Source: Actinoplanes derwentensis (lineage in GTDB: Bacteria; Actinomycetota; Actinomycetes; Mycobacteriales; Micromonosporaceae). From it: a stretch of DNA of 64,000 nt. Below are positions 19,281 to 26,203 of the stretch, in pieces; position 1 is the stretch's first letter; every line of letters starts with the position of its first letter. The notes beneath the pieces are model-generated. The model was given only the letters and a program-made list of their open reading frames with translations, ran no database searches and was not told where the DNA came from. The DNA lies in NCBI RefSeq assembly GCF_900104725.1, contig NZ_LT629758.1, positions 4,216,001 to 4,280,000 on the forward strand, given 5' to 3'. The position numbers and the translations under genes were made by a program.

Positions 19281-20384
19281 GTGAGGGCGGTGATCGTCGC
19301 GACGGTGATCGCGTTCGTCATCTCCCTTCTCGGCACGCCGGTGGCGATCCGCGTGTTCACCGCGCTCAAGGCCGGACAGCCGATCCGCTCCCTCGGGCTC
19401 GCCTCGAACGAGGGCAAGAGGGGCACCCCCGCGATGGGCGGTGTGGTGTTCATCGTGGCGACTCTCATCGCCTACGTCGCCGGGCATCTGGCGCTGACCA
19501 CGCTGCCCGAACGGCAGATCGCACAGGAGAAGCCGACCATGACGGCTCTCGTCCTGCTCGGCCTGTTCGTCTTCTGCGGCGCGGTCGGCTTCCGCGACGA
19601 CTGGATCAAGGTGCGCCAGCGTAACTCCGACGGCCTGTCCGCCAAGGGCAAGCTGCTCGGCCAGGCGATCGTCGGCACCGGGTTCGGTGTCGCCGCGCTC
19701 TTCTGGGCGAGCACCAACGGCCAGACCGTGGCCAGCGAGAACATCTCGTTCATCCGGGACATCAGCTGGCTGGACGTCGGCAAGGTCGGCTCGGTGATCG
19801 TCTTCGTCTTCGTGATCACCGCGATGTCGAACGGCGTGAACCTCACCGACGGCCTCGACGGCCTCGCCACCGGAGCGTCGACCCTGGTACTCGGCGCGTA
19901 CGCGGTGATCGGGTTCTGGCAATACCGGCACTGATGCGCCGACGCCGGGTACACCCGGGTGAACGAGTACTGCTACCAGGTCCGGGATCCCCTGGAGGTC
20001 GCCGTGATCGCGGCAGCGGCAGCCGGCGCCTGCCTGGGTTTCCTGTGGTGGAACACGTCGCCGGCGCGGATCTTCATGGGCGACGTGGGCTCGCTCGCGC
20101 TCGGTGCTCTGATCGGCGGGCTCGCGGTGGCGACCCGCACCACGCTGCTCTCGATCTTGATCGGTGGGCTCTTCTTCATCATCACGGTCACCTGGGTGAT
20201 CCAGATCATCTCGTTCAAGACCACCGGGAGACGTGTCTTCCGGATGGTGCCGCTCCACCATCACTTCGAGCTGGCCGGGTGGAGCGAGGTCAACATCGTG
20301 GTCCGGTTCTGGACCATTGCCGGTGTCTGTGTAGCGGTCGGCCTGGGACTGTTCTACTCGGAGTACCTGGCGGCCGTCGGATAG
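19281..20384 (+). pseudogene. mraY: mraY paralogue interrupted by an in-frame TGA
   Basis: MraY transfers phospho-MurNAc-pentapeptide to undecaprenyl phosphate at the membrane (lipid I synthesis). Codons 1-217 carry KRGTPAMGG and the catalytic Asp region [13 protein letters not shown]. Codon 218 is TGA (19932-19934), and the same frame continues to 20384 with [13 protein letters not shown] and PLHHHFE, giving a family-normal 367 codons. Only this codon breaks the frame. The gene is far from any division/cell-wall cluster, so it is probably a second copy. No clear ribosome-binding site precedes GTG 19281. It is a nonsense-mutated pseudogene, a read-through gene or a sequencing error. Confidence 0.8.
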
Positions 20385-20417
20385 GGGCGGTGCGGACGCG
20401 CGCTGAACAGCGGTGAC

Positions 20418-20485
20418 CACCGCATTCGGCCCGGCGGCCGCGAGTCGGCCGGGACCCCGGCGGACCTCGCGGGGTGACTACGGGG
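20418..20485. repeat. Dispersed repeat family 2, copy 1
   Basis: Begins with CACCGCATTCGGCCCGGCGG, identical over 20 bases to 47784-47803, and similarity continues for about 25 bases before fading. It lies between convergent genes (mraY relic and dosR), as copy 2 does. Confidence 0.55.
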
Positions 20486-20509
20486 CTGTTCGCCGGGCGT
20501 ACCGAGAAA

Positions 20510-21157
20510 TCAGGTTTTGGACGGGTGGTCGCCGAGCAGTTTGGTGGCCAGGACGGCGGCCTGGGTGCGGCGTTCCAGGCCCAGTTTGGCCAGCAGGCTG
20601 GAGACGTAGTTCTTGACGGTCTTCTCGGCCAGGAACATCCGGCCGGCGATCTCGCGGTTGGTCAGGCCCTCGGCCACCAGCTCCAGGATGCGGCGTTCCT
20701 GGTCGGTCAGGGAGGCCAGTTCGCGGGGTTGTTCGACGCCGTTGCGGATACGCTCCAGGACACGCTGGGTGACCGCCGGGTCGAGCAGGGACTGGCCGGC
20801 GGCGACGCGGCGGACGGCGTCGACCAGGTCGGTGCCGCGGATCTGTTTCAGCACGTAACCGGAGGCACCGGCCATGATCGCGGCGAAGAGGGCCTCGTCA
20901 TCCTCGTAGGACGTGAGGATCAGGCCCTTGATCGACGAGTCGACGGCGCGCACGTCGCGGCAGACGTCGATGCCGTTGCCGTCCGGCAGCCGGGCATCGA
21001 GGACGGCGACGTCGGGACGCAACGCGGGGATGCGGCGGGCCGCCTCCTGGGCGGACCCGGACTCGCCGACCACCTCGATGTCCCCGCCGGCCTGGAGCAG
21101 GTCGATGAGACCACGGCGGACGACTTCGTGGTCGTCGAGGAGAAAGACTCGGATCAT
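20510..21157 (-). CDS. dosR: DosR/DevR-type hypoxia response regulator
   Basis: NarL/LuxR-family response regulator (215 aa). The receiver has DDH acidic residues, phosphoacceptor Asp54 (AVLDARLP) and Lys104 (GYVLKQI), the same positions I recall for Mycobacterium tuberculosis DosR. The C-terminal HTH contains [20 protein letters not shown] and [15 protein letters not shown]. The ATG at 21157 is chosen because the frame from 21190 would approach the DosR-type box at 21194. It is divergent from the DosS-like kinase across a 104-bp region holding that box, so it is probably autoregulated. Confidence 0.88.
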   Translation of the reverse strand: MIRVFLLDDHEVVRRGLIDLLQAGGDIEVVGESGSAQEAARRIPALRPDVAVLDARLPDGNGIDVCRDVRAVDSSIKGLILTSYEDDEALFAAIMAGASGYVLKQIRGTDLVDAVRRVAAGQSLLDPAVTQRVLERIRNGVEQPRELASLTDQERRILELVAEGLTNREIAGRMFLAEKTVKNYVSSLLAKLGLERRTQAAVLATKLLGDHPSKT

Positions 21158-21193
21158 GTCTCCATTCCTACCCTGAGATGTCCCGGTCACCTA

Positions 21194-21207
21194 GGGACCA
21201 AAGTCCC
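21194..21207. promoter_or_regulatory. DosR-type box between dosR and dosS
   Basis: GGGACCAAAGTCCC is a near-perfect palindrome matching the mycobacterial DosR consensus GGGACTWWAGTCCC at all but one or two central positions. It is 37 bp upstream of dosR and 55 bp upstream of dosS, so it can serve both. Confidence 0.78.
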
Positions 21208-21261
21208 GCGCGGCGCGAGCGGCCCGAGTTGCGGGGGCCCCGGCTCCGCTAGCCTCGACAC

Positions 21262-22920
21262 GTGGCTGACGCATCGACTCCCTCGCTAGGGCTGAGCCCT
21301 CTCTCCAGAGTCCGTCTCGATGAACTGCTGCAGGAGATGCAGAACCGGGTCGGCGACATCGTGACCAGCCGGGAGCGGCTGCGGGCGCTGCTGGACGCGG
21401 TTGTCGGCATCGGCACCGACCTCGATCTGAACAGCACGCTGCAGCGGATCGTGAAGGCGGCGTGCGCGCTGGCGGGGGCACAGTACGGCGCTCTCGGTGT
21501 GCTCGCGCCGGACCGGGCCAGCCTGTCCGACTTCGTCACACACGGCATCGACCCGGCGGCGCACGCGAAGATCGGTGACCTGCCGCACGGCCGGGGTGTG
21601 CTGGGCCTGCTGATCACCGAGCCGCGACCGGTGCGGATGCCGGACATCAACGAGCACCCCAATTCGTACGGTTTCCCGCCGAACCATCCGCCGATGCACA
21701 GTTTCCTCGGTGTTCCGGTGCGGACCCGGGATCAGATCTTCGGCAACCTGTACCTGGCGCAGAAGCGGGATGCCGACGAGTTCACCGACGACGACGAGGA
21801 GATCGTGGTGGCACTGGCCGCCGCGGCCGGGGTGGCGATCGACAACGCCCGGTTGTACGCCCTCGCGCAGCGCCGCCAGCGATGGCTGGCCGCGGCCTCG
21901 GAGATCACCAGCGTGCTGCTGGGGACGGTGCGCCGGACCGAGGCGCTGCGGCTGATCGCCCGCCGGGCCCGGGAGGTGGCCGACGCCGAGATGGTGCTGG
22001 TGCTGCTGCGCGAGAGTGACAGCGACCGGTACCGGATCGAGGTGGTGGACGGCGCCGACCCGGCACTGACCGGGACGGTGGTGCCGGCGTTCGACGCCGA
22101 CGACGATTACCGCCTGGTGGAGAACCTGTGTGACGCCGCCGAGTGGCCGGTCCCGGTGCCGGACGGCCCGGCCCTGGTCGCGCCGTTGAAAAGCGACCCG
22201 CCGGGTGTGCTGATCGTGAGCCGCCCGGCCAGCACCGACGACGCGGCGCTGCTGTCGACGTTCGCCGGGCAGGCGGCACTGGCTCTGGAGCGGGCGCGGG
22301 CGCAGGAGGAGCGGGAACTCCTCGCCGTGCTGGAGGACCGGGAGCGGATCGCCCGGGACCTGCACGACGTGGTGATCCAGCGGCTGTTCGCGACCGGCAT
22401 GCAGTTGCAGGGTGCGATGGCGCCGGGAGTGCCGCCACAGGTGGTGCAGCGGATCAACACGGCCGTCGACGACCTGGACGCCACCATCCGGGACATCCGG
22501 CGGTCGATCTTCGAACTGCGCGCGCCGGTCGGTGCGACGTTGCGGACCGAACTGCGGGACACCTGTGACGCGGCGCTGGACACGCTCGGGTTCCGGCCGA
22601 CACTGGAGACTACCGGGCCGGTGGAGAGTGCGGTGCCGGACGACATCGTGCCGGAGCTGATGGCGGTGCTGCGGGAGGCCCTGTCGAACGTGGCCCGGCA
22701 TGCCCGGGCGAGCAGTGTCCGAGTGTCGGTGCGGGTCGCCGACCGGCAGTTGGTCCTGCAGGTGGAGGACGACGGAGTGGGCATCGACCCGGCCCTGGCC
22801 CGCGGCGGTGTGGTGAACATGGGCGAGCGGGCCCACGATCTGGGCGGCGGTTTCGAGATCGGACCGCGATCGGACGGCCCCGGCACGCTGCTGACCTGGC
22901 GCGTTCCGATCGGCGGTTGA
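21262..22920 (+). CDS. dosS: DosS/DevS-type GAF sensor histidine kinase
   Basis: Cytoplasmic redox/oxygen sensor kinase (552 aa): two GAF domains (about 45-198 and 215-345), HisKA_3 with ERIARDLHDVVIQ (phospho-His368) and a HATPase with N box EALSNVARHA and DDGVGID. In the first GAF, His142 (NHPPM) and Tyr164 (GNLYL) are 22 residues apart, the same spacing as the haem ligand His149 and distal Tyr171 of M. tuberculosis DosS as I recall them, suggesting haem binding. It faces dosR and should phosphorylate it. GTG start. Confidence 0.87.
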   Translation: MADASTPSLGLSPLSRVRLDELLQEMQNRVGDIVTSRERLRALLDAVVGIGTDLDLNSTLQRIVKAACALAGAQYGALGVLAPDRASLSDFVTHGIDPAAHAKIGDLPHGRGVLGLLITEPRPVRMPDINEHPNSYGFPPNHPPMHSFLGVPVRTRDQIFGNLYLAQKRDADEFTDDDEEIVVALAAAAGVAIDNARLYALAQRRQRWLAAASEITSVLLGTVRRTEALRLIARRAREVADAEMVLVLLRESDSDRYRIEVVDGADPALTGTVVPAFDADDDYRLVENLCDAAEWPVPVPDGPALVAPLKSDPPGVLIVSRPASTDDAALLSTFAGQAALALERARAQEERELLAVLEDRERIARDLHDVVIQRLFATGMQLQGAMAPGVPPQVVQRINTAVDDLDATIRDIRRSIFELRAPVGATLRTELRDTCDAALDTLGFRPTLETTGPVESAVPDDIVPELMAVLREALSNVARHARASSVRVSVRVADRQLVLQVEDDGVGIDPALARGGVVNMGERAHDLGGGFEIGPRSDGPGTLLTWRVPIGG

Positions 22921-22922
22921 CC

Positions 22923-22937
22923 GGGACCTTCGGCCCT
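22923..22937. promoter_or_regulatory. DosR-type box upstream of the Acg-type gene
   Basis: GGGACCTTCGGCCCT fits the DosR pattern and lies immediately after the dosS stop codon, 57 bp before the start of the nitroreductase-like gene, whose mycobacterial relative acg is a known DosR target. Confidence 0.7.
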
Positions 22938-22993
22938 TATCGCCAGGCGCCCGCACGGGGCACGGTGTCAGGGGACAGTGAAGGAGAATCGCC

Positions 22994-23953
22994 GTGAACC
23001 GCTACGACTCGTCCGACCTTCGGCGCGCCGCCGCGGCCGGGATCCAGGCCCCCTCCATGTACAACAGTCAGCCGTGGGCGTTCGGTCTGCGCGACGGCGC
23101 GATCGAGGTGCTGGCCGATCCGGGCCGGCAGCTCGCGGTCGCCGACGGCGGTGGTGGCTGGGCGATGCGCCTGGCACTCGGCGCGGCCACCTTCAACGCC
23201 CGGCTGGCCCTGGCGTGGGCGGGTACGCCGGCTGACGTGCTGCTGCTGCCGGACAGTGGCCGGCCCGAGTTGATCGCCCGGCTGACCCCGGCCCGGCGCC
23301 GGCCGCCCACCTACACCGAACGGGATCTGTACGCGGCGATCGAGCGCCGGTACAGCAACCGGGAACCGTTCTGGCCCGATCCGGTGCCGGCCGACGTGCG
23401 GGTGCGACTGATCGAGGCGGCCCGGGTCGAGGGCACCTGGCTGGACCTGCTGGTCGGGATGACCGCGCTGACCGGGTTCTCGGAGATCGCGCACAGCGCC
23501 GACCGGGTGCTGCGCCGTGACATCCGTTACCAGGCCGAACTGATCACCTGGACCGGCACCGAGTCGTCGATCGACGGCATCCCGGCGGTGGCGGCCGCGT
23601 CGGTGGCCGAGGCGCAGGATCTGCTGCCGCAACGTAACTTCGGCGACCGGCGGCGGCCTCCCGGACGCGACTACGAGCCGGAGCCGCTGGTCGGGATCCT
23701 CGGCACCGGCGGGGACCGCAGACTCGACCAGTTGATGGCCGGGCAGGCGCTGCAGCACGTGCTGCTGACCGCCACCGACGCCGGGCTGGCCAGCTCGCTG
23801 ATCTCCCAGCCGATCGAGGTGGCCCCGGCCCGGGACCAGTTGCGGCGGTCGCTGGGGCGGTCCGGGTTCCCGCAGATCGCGTTCCGGATCGGATACGGCC
23901 AGCCGGGACATCCGTCACCCCGGCGTGACGTCGATGAGGCGCTGCTCGGGTAG
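22994..23953 (+). CDS. acg: Acg-family FMN-binding nitroreductase-like protein
   Basis: Nitroreductase-fold flavoprotein (319 aa) of the Acg/Rv2032 family. Visible family features are the N-terminal AAAAGIQAPSMYNSQPW, the RYSNREPFW block and the C-terminal PQIAFRIGYG. M. tuberculosis acg is DosR-induced and its product is thought to sequester flavin rather than reduce nitro compounds; by analogy this protein may act in hypoxic flavin or redox handling. A DosR-type box lies upstream and the ECF transporter genes follow after 17 bp, so the three may be co-transcribed. Confidence 0.85.
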   Translation: MNRYDSSDLRRAAAAGIQAPSMYNSQPWAFGLRDGAIEVLADPGRQLAVADGGGGWAMRLALGAATFNARLALAWAGTPADVLLLPDSGRPELIARLTPARRRPPTYTERDLYAAIERRYSNREPFWPDPVPADVRVRLIEAARVEGTWLDLLVGMTALTGFSEIAHSADRVLRRDIRYQAELITWTGTESSIDGIPAVAAASVAEAQDLLPQRNFGDRRRPPGRDYEPEPLVGILGTGGDRRLDQLMAGQALQHVLLTATDAGLASSLISQPIEVAPARDQLRRSLGRSGFPQIAFRIGYGQPGHPSPRRDVDEALLG

Positions 23954-23970
23954 CCCTTTAAGCTGGCCGC

Positions 23971-24711
23971 ATGAAGGTCCTGCATCTCGACCGGGAGAGC
24001 CCGGTGCACCGGCTCTCCCCCGAGGTGAAGATCGCTTCGGTGCTGCTGTTCACGATCGTGGTGGTGCTCACGCCGCGGGAGGAGTTCGCCGCGTTCGGCG
24101 GTTTCGCGGTGCTGATCGCGATCGTGGCGGTGCTGGCCCGGGTGCCGGCCCTCTGGCTGCTCCGGCGGGCCACCATCGAGCTGCCGTTCGTGCTGCTGGC
24201 GGTGGCGCTGCCGATCTTCGGGCAGGGCGAGCGGGTCGACTGGCTGGGTCTGTCACTCTCGGTCGACGGCCTGCACGGCGCGTGGAACATCTTCGCCAAA
24301 GGCACCCTGGGTGTCCTCGCCTCGCTCCTGCTGGCCGCGACCACCCCGATGCGGGACCTGATCACCGGACTGGACCGGCTGCGCTGCCCGGCGGTGATCA
24401 CCGAGATCATGATGTTCATGCTGCGCTACATCGACGTGCTGATCGACGACGCGCGGCGGATGCGGATCGCCCGGATCTCCCGCGGTTACGACCCGCGGTT
24501 CCTGTGGCAGGCGAAAGCGTTCGCGATCGGAGTCGGTTCCCTTTTCCTGCGATCGTACGAGCGGGGCGAGCGTGTCTACCTGGCGATGCTGTCGCGCGGC
24601 TACACCGGCCGGATGCCGAACTCCGGCGGGGTGCGGGCACCGGCCCGCGAGTGGCTGGTTTCGGCGGTGCTGCCGGTCGCGGCGGCCGGGATCGCCCTGG
24701 CTCTAGCATGA
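23971..24711 (+). CDS. ecfT: Energy-coupling factor transporter T component
   Basis: CbiQ/EcfT-type membrane protein (246 aa) with about five to six hydrophobic segments and the two Arg-containing coupling motifs that dock to the ATPase (RISRGYDPRF and LSRGYTGRMP). It links the ATPase to a substrate-binding S component. No S component (CbiM, BioY, ThiT etc.) is encoded nearby, so the substrate (metal ion or vitamin) is open. The end overlaps the ATPase start by ATGA. Possibly co-transcribed with the Acg-type gene. Confidence 0.88.
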   Translation: MKVLHLDRESPVHRLSPEVKIASVLLFTIVVVLTPREEFAAFGGFAVLIAIVAVLARVPALWLLRRATIELPFVLLAVALPIFGQGERVDWLGLSLSVDGLHGAWNIFAKGTLGVLASLLLAATTPMRDLITGLDRLRCPAVITEIMMFMLRYIDVLIDDARRMRIARISRGYDPRFLWQAKAFAIGVGSLFLRSYERGERVYLAMLSRGYTGRMPNSGGVRAPAREWLVSAVLPVAAAGIALALA

Positions 24712-25466
24712 TCGACATGACTCCGGCGCTCGAGATCAGCGGCTTGACGTTCGCCTATCCGGACGGGCGGCAGGCGCTGTTCGGCGTCGACCTGCGTGTC
24801 GCCGCCGGTGAACGGGTCGCCCTGCTCGGGCCCAACGGCGCCGGCAAGACCACCCTGGTGCTGCACCTCAACGGCATCCTGCACGGTGGCGGCGGTCAGG
24901 TGACGATCTCCGGCCTTCCGGTCACGCCCAGTGACCGGAAGGCGATCACCGAGATCCGCCGCCGGGTCGGTGTCGTCTTCCAGGACCCCGACGACCAGCT
25001 GTTCATGCCGTCGGTCGCGGAGGACGTCGCTTTCGGTCCTGCCAACTTGGGCGTACGCGGGACCGAACTCGAATCACGCGTCACCGAAGCCCTGACCGCG
25101 GTCGGCATGCTGGAGCATCGCGATCAGATCCCGCATCACCTGTCGTTCGGCCAGCGCCGCCGGGTGGCCGTGGCGACCGTGCTGGCGATGCGGCCGGAGA
25201 TCCTGGTCCTCGACGAACCGTCCTCCAACCTGGACCCGGCCAGCCGACGCGAACTCGCCGAGATCCTCCAGGCCCTGCCGGTGACGGTGCTGATGGTGAC
25301 CCACGATCTGCCGTACGCGCTGGAGCTCTGCCCCCGCTCGGTGATCCTGGACGCCGGCCGTATCGTCGCCGACGCCCCTACCGGCGACCTGCTCGCCGAC
25401 GGCGCCTTGATGGCCACCCACCGTCTGGAACTCCCGTTCGGCTTCGACCCGTCCTTCCGCCGCTGA
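24708..25466 (+). CDS. ecfA: Energy-coupling factor transporter ATPase
   Basis: CbiO/EcfA-type ABC ATPase (252 aa): Walker A GPNGAGKTT, Q loop VVFQDPDDQLFMPSV (typical of ECF ATPases), Walker B ILVLDEPSSNLDP and switch His in MVTHDLPY. The signature reads LSFGQ instead of LSGGQ, a variant seen in this family. ATG 24708 overlaps the ecfT stop (ATGA); a second ATG at 24717 is possible. Only one ATPase gene is present, so it likely forms a homodimer. A palindromic repeat follows 25 bp after the stop. Confidence 0.9.
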   Translation: MIDMTPALEISGLTFAYPDGRQALFGVDLRVAAGERVALLGPNGAGKTTLVLHLNGILHGGGGQVTISGLPVTPSDRKAITEIRRRVGVVFQDPDDQLFMPSVAEDVAFGPANLGVRGTELESRVTEALTAVGMLEHRDQIPHHLSFGQRRRVAVATVLAMRPEILVLDEPSSNLDPASRRELAEILQALPVTVLMVTHDLPYALELCPRSVILDAGRIVADAPTGDLLADGALMATHRLELPFGFDPSFRR

Positions 25467-25490
25467 CCCCGGGCGCCGCACTCCGCCCGG

Positions 25491-25531
25491 CGTGGTGACT
25501 TCGGGCGCGGAACGCACCGTAAGTCACCACG
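25491..25531. repeat. Dispersed palindromic repeat family 1, copy A
   Basis: CGTGGTGACTT (25491-25501) and AAGTCACCACG (25521-25531) form perfect 11-bp arms around a 19-nt core. Same family as 39438-39598 and 58531-58572. It sits between the convergent ecfA and peptidoglycan-binding genes, where it could act as a bidirectional terminator. Confidence 0.75.
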
Positions 25532-25540
25532 CTGTGAGGG

Positions 25541-25993
25541 TCAGGCTGCCTTGCTGAGAGGGGCCGTCTCGCGCAGGCCGCTGATGAGCGCCTGCCAGGT
25601 CTGCGGGCCGGCCACCCCGTCGACCGAGATGTCGGCGCCGCTGGCGCGCAGTGTCCGCTGGAGGTCGCGGACCGCGGCCTCGGTCTTCGGGCCGTAGACA
25701 CCGTCGGTGGAGTCGAGGGCGAACTCCTCCTGGAGGCCACGGACCGCGTTGCCGGTGGAACCGGGGTGCAGCTCGATGAGCAGCGCCCGCCACGTGGCCG
25801 GGTCGACCACGCCGTTGTCGGGCAGGCTCTTGGCCCACTGGACGGCGCGCACCGCGGCGCCCGTCTCGGAGCCGAAGACACCGTCGACGGTGACCGTGTG
25901 ACCGTGGGCGAGCAGCAGATATTGCAGCGTCTGCACCTGATGGTCGGTGGATCCCTGCCGGGTCGTCGGCCAGGGGTTCAGGGTGGCGGTCAT
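25541..25993 (-). CDS. Two-domain peptidoglycan-binding-like protein
   Basis: Small protein (150 aa) made of two PG_binding_1-type repeats: VFGSETGAAVRAVQ (about residues 12-70) and VYGPKTEAAVRDLQ (about 75-145), each ending in a conserved TW pair (DPATWRALL, GPQTWQALI). Such domains bind cell-wall peptides in hydrolases, but here no catalytic domain and no signal peptide are seen, so a wall location is uncertain. A 5' region with palindromes precedes it. Confidence 0.85.
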   Translation of the reverse strand: MTATLNPWPTTRQGSTDHQVQTLQYLLLAHGHTVTVDGVFGSETGAAVRAVQWAKSLPDNGVVDPATWRALLIELHPGSTGNAVRGLQEEFALDSTDGVYGPKTEAAVRDLQRTLRASGADISVDGVAGPQTWQALISGLRETAPLSKAA

Positions 25994-26074
25994 ACGGGGG
26001 CCCCTTCCTCATCGTCGAGCGACGGGTGTTGTGCTCCTCCCACTTTCGGGTAACCGGCCGATGAATAAAAGGGT

Positions 26075-26120
26075 GAGACATGTCTCGACGTCAGATTCGC
26101 AAGAATTGTTTGGTTCTTGC
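26075..26120. promoter_or_regulatory. Palindromes upstream of the peptidoglycan-binding gene
   Basis: GAGACATGTCTC (26075-26086) is a perfect 12-bp palindrome. GCAAGAA (26099-26105) pairs with TTCTTGC (26114-26120). They lie 80-130 bp upstream of the gene start; an operator or leader structure is possible. No function assigned. Confidence 0.35.
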
Positions 26121-26148
26121 TGAGCGATTCGTGACCGCCGATACGCGA

Positions 26149-26180
26149 ACCGCGCGCGAATCCGTTGATTCGCGCGCGGT
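26149..26180 (-). terminator. Terminator of the phosphoketolase gene
   Basis: ACCGCGCGCGAATC (26149-26162) and GATTCGCGCGCGGT (26167-26180) form a perfect 14-bp stem with a CGTT loop, 23 bp past the phosphoketolase stop codon. There is no long T-tract, as is common for actinobacterial hairpins. Confidence 0.8.
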
Positions 26181-26203
26181 AATGCGCAGAAACGATCAGG
26201 ACC

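Noticed and set aside
19932..19934. Selenocysteine decoding of the mraY TGA
   Set aside because: MraY has no known selenoprotein form and I see no convincing SECIS-like stem after it; mutation, read-through or sequencing error are simpler.
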